The notes under the pieces are model-generated. The model was not told the origin of the DNA, made no database searches, and saw only the letters and a list, made by a program, of their open reading frames with translations. The position numbers and the translations under genes were made by a program. Shown here piece after piece: positions 54,301 through 56,740 of a stretch of 62,000 nucleotides of DNA. Source of the DNA: Cryptomeria japonica (taxonomy: Eukaryota; Streptophyta; Pinopsida; Cupressales; Cupressaceae); the NCBI RefSeq assembly GCF_030272615.1, contig NC_081415.1, forward strand, positions 422,745,757 to 422,807,756. Reading direction: 5' to 3'. Every line of letters begins with the position of its first letter. Position 1 is the stretch's first letter.

Positions 54301-54622
54301 CCAAGGGAACGCAAGAAGCATGAATATATGGAGTCTGTAAAGAACCGCTTTAAGCATCTTCCAGAAATTAAACGTATTGACAGGTATGGTGCTGTATGGA
54401 TTAGATTCTTATATGAGCCTGATCTGAAAAGGAATGTACTAACACAGCTTGTTTGACAGACATCGACACTTACCAAAGCCTATATTCAAAGCAGCTGCTC
54501 TACGACATACTATGAGGCTAGCAGAGAAGAAAAAACAAGATCGAAAAAGAGCACACAGCAAGCCTGGAAGTGTTGTTACTATTCCTATGCGCAAAAAGCG
54601 GATTGTCACAGAGCTAGAGTAA
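3444..54622 (+). CDS. DCAF13: DCAF13/SOF1-like WD40 protein, 13 exons, 5' end outside window
   Basis: This is the 3' part of a DCAF13 (Sof1, WDSOF1) gene. Known members are nucleolar WD40 proteins of the U3 snoRNP/small-subunit processome needed for 18S rRNA maturation; some also act as CUL4-DDB1 substrate receptors. Exons: 3444-3519, 3779-3848, 3991-4025, 28513-28587, 28670-28765, 44191-44254, 45832-45885, 46222-46307, 46412-46472, 46631-46695, 47279-47384, 54295-54383, 54460-54622. All introns are GT-AG, codon phases agree at every junction, and the joined frame (1040 nt, about 345 residues) has no internal stop. Visible signatures include GHRGAVRGL, QVDIWDRN, SDRSITLYDLR, YSPSGREFVTGSYDR, GGHSREIYHTKRMQR, SGSDDTNLRLWKAKASEQLG and the Sof1 tail HRHLPKPIFKAA. 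The usual length is about 440-450 residues, so roughly 100 N-terminal residues lie upstream. The gene looks functional. Odd is the scale: over 51 kb for about 1 kb of coding sequence. Confidence 0.93.
3779..3848 (+). CDS. DCAF13: DCAF13 exon (end of WD repeat, VRLWEIS)
   Basis: Reads VRLWEISAAG followed by a Ser/Gly/Asn-rich linker (GESIGGSNNIQK). The acceptor is TGTACAG. The donor is GTCATT, weaker than its neighbours, but the phase-0 end matches the next exon. The linker is the variable loop between WD repeats seen in plant Sof1 proteins. Confidence 0.85.
3991..4025 (+). CDS. DCAF13: DCAF13 micro-exon of 35 nt
   Basis: Reads PAATYVGKNSF plus two bases of an arginine codon that is completed 24.5 kb downstream. 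The family has an equivalent segment here (a Val/Tyr-rich stretch, then a Lys-Asn-x-Phe core). The acceptor is GCCACAG and the donor GTACTA. It is too short for ORF finders; the call rests on phase and family match. Confidence 0.85.
4437..4803. other. AT-rich intronic stretch with a GGGGA-rich block
   Basis: No gene is visible. Near 4440-4510 there is an unusual block of GGGGATGGGGACGGG type and a later GGGGACAGCAGGGG, similar in style to the subterminal repeats of plant hAT transposons and to the block at 19685-19860. No terminal repeat pair or target-site duplication could be tied to it, so this may be a decayed transposon end. Confidence 0.3.
4804..5067 (-). repeat. Truncated 3' LTR of the split Copia element
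   Basis: About 264 bp match 18557-18827 with scattered substitutions, from ATAGGATGAATACTATAACA to AACAAATACCAAC. The part of the LTR that should lie to its left is absent, so the element was truncated here. A C-rich tract follows, as expected for the polypurine tract complement. Confidence 0.8.
5578..6481 (-). pseudogene. Copia gag fragments (UBN2-type gag and CCHC zinc knuckle)
   Basis: Translations on the minus strand give two pieces of a Copia gag. The upstream one (6290-6481) contains LTRTNYSVWIHKI, resembling the N-terminal gag motif that normally reads as an Asn-Tyr-x-x-Trp segment. The downstream one (5578-5892) has a zinc knuckle CYYCKKDGHIKINC (CX2CX4HX4C) followed by an acidic tail. 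Stops and frameshifts separate them. Gag normally binds the element RNA and forms the particle. No protease motif follows, although it would be expected directly downstream. Confidence 0.7.
6482..8244. other. Unassigned internal region of the split Copia element
   Basis: About 1.8 kb between the gag fragment and the primer-binding site. Normally only a short leader separates these two, so this is either an enlarged leader, a captured sequence or a further decayed insertion. Short open frames exist on both strands (for example 7594-7800 + and 7223-7459 -) but I recognise no domain in them. Confidence 0.4.
8257..8332 (-). repeat. 5' LTR of the split Copia element, left piece
   Basis: It begins TGTAATAAATTTG right after the primer-binding-site complement, as an LTR edge should. 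It runs to the LINE target-site duplication at 8315-8332 and continues at 18545. The two pieces together give an LTR of about 360 bp. Confidence 0.7.
8315..8332. repeat. Target-site duplication of the LINE, left copy
   Basis: ATGCTTCTCTATATTTTC occurs here and at 18527-18544 without a mismatch, flanking the LINE. An 18-bp duplication fits target-primed reverse transcription. Confidence 0.85.
8528..8913 (-). pseudogene. C-terminal piece of LINE ORF2 beyond the hAT insertion
   Basis: The minus frame resumes after the hAT element with RRLIFHDINVQLTIAMRIAQ and ends at a stop at 8528-8530. The break is codon-consistent: the ESLRR end of the right-hand piece (12890s) continues directly into this segment once the hAT element and one copy of its 8-bp duplication are disregarded. 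Function of this tail in plant LINEs is not defined; it follows the reverse-transcriptase zinc-finger region. Confidence 0.75.
8914..8921. repeat. Target-site duplication of hAT-1, left copy
   Basis: GTCTCCTC here corresponds to GTCTCCTT at 12884-12891, seven of eight bases identical. Eight bp is the hallmark duplication length of hAT transposons. Confidence 0.8.
8930..9010. repeat. hAT-1 subterminal repeats, left end
   Basis: Repeated GGACTCGG and GCCGACTCGG motifs crowd the first 90 bp of the element. Such subterminal arrays are transposase-binding sites in well-studied hAT elements; the binding role here is inference. Confidence 0.65.
9316..12160 (-). pseudogene. hAT-1 transposase gene, multi-exon, slightly broken
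   Basis: Minus-strand pieces in order: BED-type zinc finger near 12160-12000 (CSFCKKIF followed by LKYHIIGVRGHDAD), a Ser/Ala-rich linker (11849-11562), DUF659/RNase H-like core (11443-11222, TIMTDGWTDRRNRTL; 11157-10954, VVQVVTDNAANYVAAG; 10876-10469, WTPCVAHCIDLMLEDIGK), then 10321-9950, and the dimerisation domain at 9905-9669 (ILSQPCSASGCERNWS) with an acidic tail to 9316. Gaps between pieces have GT..AG ends and join in frame, for example FTAR to SPYWQEMVDA and SSAG to GTVFIKFVDAS, so they are real introns. I see a stop in the BED finger and at least one frameshift at about 9670. It encoded a cut-and-paste transposase; now probably inactive. Confidence 0.8.
12735..12872. repeat. hAT-1 subterminal repeats, right end
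   Basis: GACTCGG, GAGTCCGAG and related motifs repeat on both strands over about 130 bp, mirroring the left end. The GC-rich base composition contrasts sharply with the AT-rich surroundings. Confidence 0.65.
12884..12891. repeat. Target-site duplication of hAT-1, right copy
   Basis: GTCTCCTT, matching 8914-8921 at seven of eight positions. The codon frame of the LINE ORF2 is continuous across this site once the insertion is ignored. Confidence 0.8.
12892..16622 (-). pseudogene. LINE ORF2: endonuclease and reverse transcriptase
   Basis: Starts at a methionine at 16622 with MELNITSWNVRGL, the usual start of plant L1 ORF2. Endonuclease landmarks: CSVYAPNEY, GGGFNMIENP (normally Gly-Asp-Phe-Asn) and LSDHHPI near 15900. 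Reverse transcriptase landmarks: SNGKALGPDGLPVELYK, NWRPITLLNVSYKILAKIL, LLLLDFEKAYDRIEW and QFVDDTAILARL (the FADD/FVDD catalytic box) at about 14470. A region resembling the RT-associated zinc finger follows (13424-12900, CSCCRVPESVKRIFFDC). Frames shift or stop at about 16150, 15870, 15500, 14890, 14600 and 13500, so no active enzyme is encoded. It would nick DNA and copy the LINE RNA at the nick. Confidence 0.85.
16774..18377 (-). pseudogene. LINE ORF1 with CCHC zinc knuckle
   Basis: The probable start is the ATG at 18377-18375. After one frameshift the protein continues into MKFLSRDEQLDDG and a gag-like RNA-binding region, then a knuckle CFLCRREGHLRKNC (CX2CX4HX4C) at about 17600, then a hydrophilic Ser/Lys-rich C-terminus ending at 16774. 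This layout (DUF4283-like part, knuckle, disordered tail) is the ORF1 type of plant L1 elements and should coat the LINE RNA. Several frame breaks. Confidence 0.7.
18527..18544. repeat. Target-site duplication of the LINE, right copy
   Basis: Perfect match to 8315-8332; marks the 5' end of the LINE. Confidence 0.85.
18545..18828 (-). repeat. 5' LTR of the split Copia element, right piece
   Basis: Continues the LTR interrupted at 8332 and ends at TACCAACA (TGTTGGTA on the element strand), a classical LTR start. Most of it matches 4804-5067, the truncated partner LTR. Confidence 0.75.
19030..19860 (-). pseudogene. hAT-type transposase fragment (DUF659) with GC-rich end
   Basis: On the minus strand 19553-19197 reads up to QVWIRNGCSIIMDG, stops at TGA where the family has a tryptophan, then continues in frame as TNIRHRPLINVIV to about 19030, ending in a GT donor-like sequence. 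This is the first part of the DUF659 domain of a hAT transposase. The rest of the gene is missing. At 19685-19860 GTCCTAGGGACGG-type motifs form the kind of subterminal block expected at a hAT end. A truncated relic. Confidence 0.65.
19878..20343 (+). repeat. LTR-like sequence with a long G-run, interrupted by Copia-1
   Basis: Begins TGTTGAAAAC and has a run of ten or more G followed by TTGTGAATTAG within 40 bp, the same plan as 61486-61550 (TGTTAGGATT, G-run, GTGAATCAGTAT). Both look like starts of LTRs of one broad family. The right end could not be placed because Copia-1 is inserted at 20344; the sequence resumes at 26272. Confidence 0.35.
20344..20348. repeat. Target-site duplication of Copia-1, left copy
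   Basis: CCCTT, identical to 26267-26271. Five bp is the length made by Copia integrase. Confidence 0.85.
20349..21032 (-). repeat. Copia-1 3' LTR
   Basis: Begins TGTAAAAGTATAAGC and ends GTATCAACA. It contains at least six CCGAT..ATCGG palindromes and one 14-bp-stem inverted repeat (20552-20583) in its left half, plus TATATA-rich tracts in the right half. It differs from the other LTR at few positions. Confidence 0.93.
21144..21239. other. Three consecutive hairpins with a constant loop, Copia-1 3' region
   Basis: Perfect inverted repeats at 21144-21165 (stem GTATCAC, loop CTAAACAC), 21193-21216 (stem GATATCAC, loop CTAACCAC) and 21218-21239 (stem GTATTGC, loop CTAAACAT). The stems differ while remaining fully paired, and the 8-nt loops stay CTAANCAY. 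They lie between the pol stop and the polypurine tract. The related element at 33.7-35.3 kb carries the same series. Conserved structure is a direct reading; a role in RNA or cDNA handling is inference. Confidence 0.75.
21553..25482 (-). pseudogene. Copia-1 gag-pol polyprotein with one in-frame stop
   Basis: Starts MVSAIRFEDRLGGGDDFSAW (25482) and ends at 21553. Domains in order: UBN2-type gag; zinc knuckle CYRCDKFGHFVAKC near residue 235; protease with WVIDNGSSRHITG near 290 (usual core is Asp-Ser-Gly-Ala/Ser, here Asp-Asn-Gly); pre-integrase EVWHRRLGHLNYRA; integrase with FVDDYSRKTWIYFLK, LRTDNGGEYTS and YNPQQNGVVERKNR; reverse transcriptase with MDVKTAFLNGEISEEVYLEQ, KALYGLKQAPRAWYE and LYVDDLL; RNase H with SDWAGSVTDRKSTSGCCF and ADILTKPLSRV. 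A TAG at 22180-22182 interrupts between reverse transcriptase and RNase H where relatives have tyrosine. Otherwise no frame break in about 1308 codons. The integrase and protease would act in the virus-like particle in the cytoplasm. Confidence 0.92.
25560..25572 (-). other. Copia-1 primer-binding site
   Basis: GGCTCTGATACCA, complement of TGGTATCAGAGCC, which pairs with the 3' end of initiator tRNA-Met and primes minus-strand DNA synthesis in most plant Copia elements. It abuts the LTR. Confidence 0.9.
25573..26266 (-). repeat. Copia-1 5' LTR
   Basis: Partner of 20349-21032. It carries the same palindromes and drives transcription of the element on the minus strand, so its promoter faces away from the direction of DCAF13 transcription. 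Confidence 0.93.
26267..28512. other. Intronic stretch between Copia-1 and the fourth exon
   Basis: Starts with the right CCCTT duplication. 26272-27440 continues the sequence that Copia-1 interrupted and ends near GCCCCCAATTTGGTTGGGGACGTTACA, which on the minus strand reads TGTAACGTCCCC, a possible LTR start. No coding domain recognised. 27441-28512 is AT-rich intron with a block at 27780-27910 repeating GTGCTCC/GGCTCCC phrases. The last bases lead into the acceptor TGTTGACAG. Confidence 0.4.
28513..28587 (+). CDS. DCAF13: DCAF13 exon (WD repeat, AVDHQWDSDIF..QVDIWDRN)
   Basis: Completes the arginine codon of the micro-exon across a 24,487-bp intron and reads AVDHQWDSDIFATAGAQVD then IWDRN. 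Family members have a nearly identical segment. Donor GTTGCT. Confidence 0.93.
28670..28765 (+). CDS. DCAF13: DCAF13 exon (WD repeat, FSWGADTVISVRFNP)
   Basis: Separated from the previous exon by an 82-bp intron. Reads SEPINSFSWGADTVISVRF and NPAEKDIFATTA, the first strands of the next WD repeat. Ends in phase 2 before GTATGC and connects to the exon 15.4 kb downstream. Confidence 0.93.
28814..29625. repeat. Tandem duplication, roughly 400-bp unit
   Basis: GGAACTACTCTTATGATCAT occurs at 28814 and 29214, and the following about 360 bp match with moderate divergence. GATGGGTACAC plus GCAAGGTTCTCTGATAA at 29171 recurs at 29580. So slightly more than two copies lie just after the fifth visible exon. 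The copies have no shared open frame. Confidence 0.8.
31403..31500. repeat. 43-bp tandem repeat, 2.3 copies
   Basis: AGACTTCAAACTTCAATGTC and the 23 bases after it recur at 31403 and 31446, with a partial third copy at 31489. Nearly identical copies, so recent slippage or replication error. Confidence 0.85.
31515..31888. repeat. 187-bp tandem repeat, two copies
   Basis: GTCCCATGCTTAAG starts copies at 31515 and 31702. Both contain GTATCGAGTATTACTATATT, an ATAAATA box-like stretch and end in ATAATATATGTC. The content is promoter-like (TATA stretch 100 bp into the unit), so a solo or tandem LTR fragment is possible but not shown. Confidence 0.7.
33541..33677 (-). repeat. LTR-A, 3' copy, containing a tRNA-like sequence
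   Basis: 137 bp, TGTTGAGACATGG to CCAACACCAACA. It is followed inside by CCCCCCCTTAAG, complement of a polypurine tract. It differs from 38582-38716 by a 2-bp indel and two or so substitutions. Confidence 0.88.
33552..33622 (-). tRNA. tRNA-like sequence in LTR-A (probably not a functional tRNA)
   Basis: On the minus strand a 71-nt segment starts GGGCCAGTAGCTCAGTGGTA. Acceptor GGGCCAG pairs with CTGGTCC (one G-U), the D stem is GCTC/GAGC, the T stem CTAGG/CCTAG closes loop TTCGAGT. The A box TAGCTCAGTGG and B box GGTTCGAGTCC match pol III consensus. The anticodon arm is poor: stem CTCCA/TGGAA with one mismatch and an 8-nt loop without the usual T33, so no anticodon can be assigned. CCA is absent at the 3' side. 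Best read as a tRNA-derived internal promoter carried by the LTR. Confidence 0.6.
33678..33741 (-). other. 64-nt internal domain of the TRIM-like shell: PPT and PBS
   Basis: Contains the polypurine tract complement CCCCCCTTAAG next to LTR-A and GGCTCTGATACCA (33729-33741), complement of an initiator tRNA-Met primer-binding site, at its other end. Only about 40 nt separate them. This is the minimal set of reverse-transcription signals of a TRIM. Confidence 0.7.
33742..34499 (-). repeat. LTR-B, related to Copia-1 type elements
   Basis: Starts TGTTGATTAAAAT right after a primer-binding-site complement and ends GCATTAACA, followed by CTCCCTCTTAGCTAGG, the same polypurine-tract complement that follows the Copia-1 3' LTR. 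About 758 bp. It contains a perfect 24-bp palindrome (33876-33899, half-site CTTGATCGGTCA) and about nine CCGAT..ATCGG-type palindromes. No second copy is in the window. Confidence 0.78.
34590..35006. repeat. 209-bp tandem duplication of the hairpin region
   Basis: Two copies start at 34590 and 34799. Each holds hairpins equivalent to those of Copia-1: in copy 1 at 34616-34637 (stem GTATCAC, loop CTAAACAC), 34670-34693 (stem GATATCAC, loop CTAAGCAT) and 34695-34716 (stem GTATTGC, loop CTAAACAC), plus CATCAC/GTGATG at 34645-34665. In copy 2 two stems carry single mismatches, as if the duplicate is no longer maintained. Confidence 0.8.
35243..35342 (-). pseudogene. Copia RNase H C-terminal fragment
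   Basis: About 100 bp nearly identical to 21553-21652 of Copia-1, encoding the last residues of RNase H (ADILTKPLSRV type). It stops abruptly at 35342, where LTR-C begins, so the rest of pol was lost at this junction. Confidence 0.85.
35343..35660 (-). repeat. LTR-C fragment
   Basis: Ends AACATCAACA, followed by CTCCCTCTTAGCTAGGGAGG, the same transition from LTR to polypurine-tract complement as in LTR-B and Copia-1. About 318 bp, unlike LTR-B. Its left end abuts the RNase H fragment without a primer-binding site, so it is truncated or a recombination junction. Confidence 0.55.
35661..36296. other. 3' internal noncoding region of the gene-capturing part
   Basis: No domain visible. It contains direct repeats: CTCCTCAAACTTCTCTCTCA at 35907 and 35955 (period 48), ACTCCTAGAGGGTGGA at about 35731 and 35879, and TGATATCAACC with TGACCTC twice near 36030 and 36090. 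Confidence 0.45.
36297..36662 (-). pseudogene. KPNB1: Captured importin-beta gene fragments
   Basis: The minus strand reads RQAAFDYLVSISSTYYEKLA, PYMQDIFRITTKAVKSDEE, then a stop, and STICDEEF, a HEAT-repeat segment that I recognise from plant importin-beta 1. It is followed directly by SATVHEEAMLTI and GEFAKxMPEFYK, a segment from about 250-300 residues further along the same protein. Two distant pieces of one gene are thus joined in order, with premature stops and no visible introns. The parent protein carries cargo through nuclear pores; this copy cannot make it. It sits in the element where gag-pol should be. Confidence 0.82.
36663..37264 (-). pseudogene. Unidentified, possibly captured sequence
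   Basis: An open frame on the minus strand at 37137-36862 (91 codons) and neighbouring AT-rich sequence. A different minus frame gives a fragment such as HIDTVECLVHGIWAQHL. I do not recognise a family. Because it lies between importin-beta and ankyrin fragments it may come from a third gene or from noncoding parts of either. Confidence 0.3.
37265..37850 (-). pseudogene. Captured ankyrin-repeat gene fragment
   Basis: Two minus-strand frames joined by a frameshift near 37520. The second reads NKYEDGETSLHLVFSTGSRK then FVFEKGAEVDVQDDRKQTPL, one complete ankyrin repeat (the consensus has a TPLHLA..G..LL..GA core) with the next one starting. The first (LLNKLLIVVADGHAPSRLEK and on) has helical repeat character but I cannot name the gene. 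No in-frame start suited to the element. Ankyrin proteins mediate protein contacts; the donor gene is unknown. Confidence 0.72.
37851..38480 (-). pseudogene. Remaining internal sequence up to the gag-like start
   Basis: At about 38489 the element strand reads ATG then Ala-Ser-Ala-Ile-Arg-Phe, matching the Copia-1 gag start (Met-Val-Ser-Ala-Ile-Arg-Phe), after which the similarity ends within a few codons. Downstream, 38227-38024 is open for 67 codons (LTVHKITGVTSALCLQCLVI) without a family I recognise. It may be another captured exon. Confidence 0.4.
38569..38581 (-). other. Primer-binding site of the composite element
   Basis: GGCTCTGATACCA directly next to LTR-A. The about 85 bp preceding it (38485-38568) resemble the Copia-1 leader (25455-25560), for example CACAAAATTGAACAGCCTTA against CACAAAATTGAATAGCCTTA. 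Confidence 0.85.
38582..38716 (-). repeat. LTR-A, 5' copy, containing a tRNA-like sequence
   Basis: 135 bp, TGTTGAGACATGG to CCAACACCAACA. On the element strand it begins TGTTGGTGTTGG and would place the tRNA-like promoter in sense orientation upstream of the primer-binding site. Confidence 0.88.
38593..38663 (-). tRNA. tRNA-like sequence in LTR-A, second copy
   Basis: Identical in sequence to 33552-33622: intact acceptor, D and T arms and A and B boxes with a degenerate anticodon arm. That both copies keep the boxes unchanged fits their copying from one LTR during reverse transcription. Confidence 0.6.
38717..39750. other. Intronic stretch with G-runs and microsatellite
   Basis: Contains two long G-tracts (38837-38870), a compound microsatellite and AT-rich sequence. 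A short + frame after the microsatellite (about 39388-39555) is not recognisable. Confidence 0.4.
39319..39387. repeat. Compound microsatellite (TG)n(AG)n
   Basis: About eleven TG units (39319-39340) pass directly into about 23 AG units (39341-39387). Open frames across it are artefacts of the repeat. Confidence 0.95.
39750..42250 (+). pseudogene. Copia-D: degenerate Copia pol on the + strand
   Basis: The only large coding remnant in sense with DCAF13. Recognisable in order: MKKNLLSMSQIT (39757), DKLWHERY (pre-integrase), LVYVDLHGPM, KHLRSDNGGEL and YTPKQNRVMDRRK (integrase, 40270-40410), KEKRSNLEAKGKSYMFIGYS (40480), reverse transcriptase with MDVKNALLNGDLEEE, CRLGKSFYGLQQDPRAWY and VYVDDLAIT (41260-41550), then GDLIYLTTTRLDLC and the RNase H piece DNQSVHKM and HAKTKHMKF near 42180. 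Dozens of stops and frameshifts. No LTRs or primer-binding site identified. An old insertion. Confidence 0.8.
42264..42660 (-). pseudogene. hAT BED-region relic
   Basis: CCCCCACCTCTTGGAATTTG and the following bases up to 42500 resemble the BED-finger exons of hAT-2 (52900-52975) and hAT-3 (58640-58720), all on the minus strand. Only this N-terminal exon remains; it adjoins the end of Copia-D. Confidence 0.5.
42661..43520. other. AT-rich intronic stretch
   Basis: Small open frames only; no domain, repeat or transposon end recognised. Confidence 0.4.
43521..43843 (-). mobile_element. SINE-like retroposon with 16-bp target-site duplication
   Basis: TTATTGGACATAATTT occurs at 43521-43536 and 43828-43843. 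The 291 bp between read on the minus strand from a head containing GGTTCAAATCTC (B-box-like) to a poly(A) tail (the T-run at 43537-43550). Within it GAGCACAATGGCCCAGC occurs twice (about 43701 and 43738). GC content is higher than in the surrounding DNA. Size, tail, duplication and B-box-like motif fit a tRNA-derived SINE. The A box is weak, so this is not certain. Confidence 0.65.
43844..44190. other. Intron end before the sixth visible exon
   Basis: AT-rich, ending in the acceptor GATGTGCCAG. Nothing else recognised. Confidence 0.45.
44191..44254 (+). CDS. DCAF13: DCAF13 exon (SDRSITLYDLR)
   Basis: Completes a serine codon and reads DRSITLYDLRMASPLHKLIM then Q, ending in phase 0 before GTATGA. 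It carries the S-D-R-S-I motif that closes a WD repeat in all Sof1 proteins. Confidence 0.93.
44255..45831. other. Intron with small duplications and a hairpin
   Basis: A diverged direct repeat (AATGGTAT..TTGAAATTTGGTCAAGATACT) occurs at 44340 and 44423. At 45351-45374 GGGTTTCCC pairs with GGGAAACCC across GTTTCG, a perfect 9-bp stem. No gene. Confidence 0.5.
45832..45885 (+). CDS. DCAF13: DCAF13 exon (NNAIAWNPREPMNFTA)
   Basis: 54 nt, phase 0 at both ends, reads TRNNAIAWNPREPMNFTA. The family has a nearly invariant N-x-I-A-W-N-P-x-E-P segment at this position. Confidence 0.93.
46222..46307 (+). CDS. DCAF13: DCAF13 exon (ANEDCNCYSYDMRRM)
   Basis: Reads ANEDCNCYSYDMRRMN and CVHQDHVSSV, with the D-H-V motif that opens the next WD repeat. 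Acceptor TTGCAG; donor GTGAGT. Confidence 0.93.
46412..46472 (+). CDS. DCAF13: DCAF13 exon (MDIDYSPSGREFVTGSYDRT)
   Basis: 61 nt; core strands of a WD repeat with the highly conserved Y-S-P-x-G-R-E-F-V-x-G-S-Y-D-R sequence. Confidence 0.94.
46631..46695 (+). CDS. DCAF13: DCAF13 exon (GGHSREIYHTKRMQR)
   Basis: Reads VRIFPYNGGHSREIYHTKRM then QR. This stretch is a family signature and is almost identical from yeast to plants. Confidence 0.95.
47279..47384 (+). CDS. DCAF13: DCAF13 exon (last WD repeat, SGSDDTNLRLWKAKA)
   Basis: Reads VFCVKFSCDATYVLSGSDDT and NLRLWKAKASEQLGV, the final blade before the Sof1 domain. It is separated from the next exon by 6.9 kb. Confidence 0.95.
47385..50334. other. 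Intron, AT-rich part before hAT-2
   Basis: No gene. An about 80-bp direct repeat beginning AGGTTTTGTTTG occurs at 48730 and 48810. Otherwise AT-rich with ATTTT-type simple sequence at 49010-49080. Confidence 0.45.
50335..50342. repeat. Target-site duplication of hAT-2, left copy
   Basis: TTAAATCC, identical to 53641-53648. Confidence 0.85.
50870..53035 (-). pseudogene. hAT-2 transposase gene, multi-exon
   Basis: Starts with ATG at 53035 and a BED-type finger (SPLWKYV, FRWRCQGCGY) that runs into a stop. DUF659/RNase H-like core at 52470-51877 (VTIVSDGWKVIKNRPLINVI, VVQVITDNARNCRAAGLL, HIFWTPCTVHSLNLMLQRIG), then 51636-51067 (RWNKMTTPLHLLAYALTPKY) and, after an intron, the dimerisation motif SASERNWSTYSFIHS at about 50920. 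The structure parallels hAT-1 but the sequence is a different family, close to hAT-3. Probably inactive because of the BED stop. Confidence 0.78.
53440..53640. repeat. hAT-2 subterminal repeats, right end
   Basis: GC-rich array of GGTTCGA and CCGGACC motifs on both strands within 200 bp of the end; likely transposase-binding region (inference from other hAT elements). Confidence 0.65.
53641..53648. repeat. Target-site duplication of hAT-2, right copy
   Basis: TTAAATCC directly after the terminal CTAG. Confidence 0.85.
53649..54294. other. Intron remainder before the penultimate exon
   Basis: A diverged direct repeat with ATTGGATCTTAGCTTTGGGAT at about 53857 and a similar run near 54102 is the only structure seen. 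The acceptor is AATCCGCAG. Confidence 0.5.
54295..54383 (+). CDS. DCAF13: DCAF13 exon (start of Sof1 C-terminal domain)
   Basis: Reads LLPRERKKHEYMESVKNRF then KHLPEIKRID, the basic Sof1-like domain that follows the propeller and contacts the processome. Confidence 0.95.
54460..54622 (+). CDS. DCAF13: DCAF13 last exon with stop codon
   Basis: Reads RHLPKPIFKAAALRHTMRLA, then a Lys/Arg-rich tail (KKKQDRKRAHSKPGS, PMRKKRIVTELE) and TAA at 54620-54622. The basic tail probably serves nucleolar targeting or rRNA binding (inference). Confidence 0.95.
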
Positions 54623-54803
54623 ATATGTGCACTGGCACAATATTGCATGCCATTTCATTGCCCGATTAAGGCTGTTGAGCCTCGTAATTGCTTTAAGGAA
54701 ATTTTTGTAGACATTGCTTACCAACCTGTGAATTAAGTTCAACCTGTTGCTATCTAGTAGAAAAGGGTGTTTCTTTATGTTCTGACCTTAAAATCAAAAT
54801 AAA
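54623..54803 (+). terminator. DCAF13 3' UTR with possible poly(A) signal
   Basis: AATAAA occurs at 54798-54803, about 175 nt after the stop codon. The cleavage site cannot be determined from sequence alone. Confidence 0.4.
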
Positions 54804-56740
54804 ATTTCTTCTTTGGGCAGTTGGCCCACAAGAACACAGCACTACTAATGTACAAACCGAAATTAAAGTCTACAATGGAAATTCAGTTTTTCAAGCATAT
54901 GAAAGCGGGAATTTGAAGTTTCACAAATATTACAGAAATGAATTGCTTTCAAGCAATTTTGTATAAAAAATATTTAGCATGTTTCTACTAATTAGTTATC
55001 TTCTACTTAGTTGTCACATCTTGTGTTTGTTACTCCGTTGTCTTTGCAGAGATCCCATGGATCCAGGTATGATCTGCTCACGGTTCAGATTTTAGTGTGG
55101 TCCAGCTGGGGATATGGCCAGGTTTCCTTGTGGGTAATGTGTGGGTTCATCTTGGACGTCCTTGGGCGAACCTACTTTGAACCCAATATAATATTGTAGA
55201 AGCCATAGAACCCTATGGAACTTTACAATTTATCTCTACTATATGTTAAATCTTTAGGTATTTGGGTTTGACTTAGATTTATCAAAACAAATCTGCATCA
55301 AAATTGACTCAAAAGAGGTGAGTTTCTTTAGTTTCTATTTTTAATAATTCTGATTGCTTAATTTCTTAAAACGAGTTAGGTTCTATATAGGGGAGAGGAT
55401 CCAGTAGTTGAGCACCCTAACTTGTACTCCTCAAAATCTTACATAGAAATTTCAAATCATTCCTAATTTTTTATAGCAGCTTACTTGACAAGTTCCCTAT
55501 TTATAGCTGAGGTTTAGGGCCACATCAGCATGTTTTTTGCCAAGGTGTCCAAAACAACCTAAAAAAAAGAGAGATTGATATGTGCACTAAGTCATGTTTT
55601 ATTGGTGCACTGATGTGGCACCACATGATTTGTTGCTTTTTAGATTTAAGGGAGACATTTCATTCAATTATGGGTAGTTATCATCAGCAATAACAATTTT
55701 AAAGTCACAACTTTTGGTGTAATATTGTCAAAAAGATTGGGCATTAAATCAACAAGTGTTATCACAGCTATTGGAACATGTTCAACTATTGGGTCCTCTC
55801 CCCTATATAAGTGTTCCATGGGTGTGCATTCCCCACATCAAATCCTCATGTTTTCAAGATAAGGACATCCTTGAGATGTAGGGATTTGGAGGGTACATTT
55901 TCAAGCATCCTGTCATTGTTGTTCAAGACTCGGGGACATTTTTGTGACGTCCCCCTCAAGGAGAGAATATTATAGGACATGCCCTTGGTTCGGGGACAAT
56001 TTGGGGACTTTGTGACGTCCTCGAGATGTCTAGGTAACTTTGAGGAGTACCGATTATCCTCGGGATTTCTAGATGGCCCCCATGGTGGGGAAATGAAAAT
56101 TATTTTTTGAAAATCTTAAGATGTTTTCAATTTGCATGTCAATCTTTTTCTCTAATTGTCTATGGGCTTCACCCAAACTCTAAGAACTTGCAAAAATAAA
56201 TATAAATAGGAATCTAACTTCTAAGCTTCGCTACAAATCACTTCTAAGTTTTAAAATTAGTAAGGATTGCTGCAAAAAACAAGTGATAAAATTGTGAAAA
56301 TGACATTCACCATGAAGGTTTGTGTGGTTTAGAAGGTTGTAATTTGGGTTTGGTGGCCTTTGTCACTTAGTATTTCCCTATATTGCAATAGCGAATGGCC
56401 CAAGGGCATTGCCTTCAGACCTTGCAAGGGGGTAGACTTGTTGGGGGCCTTGTCCCCAAACTTCTGTGAGAGACGATGCCCCAGCTCAATCCCCAAACTT
56501 ACCACTTGCCATTGTTAATGCTCAATGCAATTCTAGCAATCTTATTAATGTTTAGCAACTAAGGTAATGGTCCTGTTGTGGGTTTAGGGGGTTTGGTCAA
56601 AAAACTTTTGGAGGATTGAGTTCATCCTCAACAATATTTAAATTCAAAATACCACAACATCATATTTTGTACAATAAACAAAACCACCATACAAATTATA
56701 AATATTATAATGCCAATTAATCAAAGTCAAATGTTATGAT
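54804..56740. other. 3' flank without recognisable genes
   Basis: AT-rich except for 55860-56095, where CGGGGACA, GTGACGTCC and CTCGAGATGTC recur, again in the style of a hAT subterminal region. Whether it belongs to hAT-3 could not be established. Confidence 0.35.

Noticed and set aside
54223-54456. 77-codon + frame spanning the penultimate DCAF13 exon
   Set aside because: It includes intron on both sides; only 54295-54383 belongs to the protein, as phase and family similarity show.
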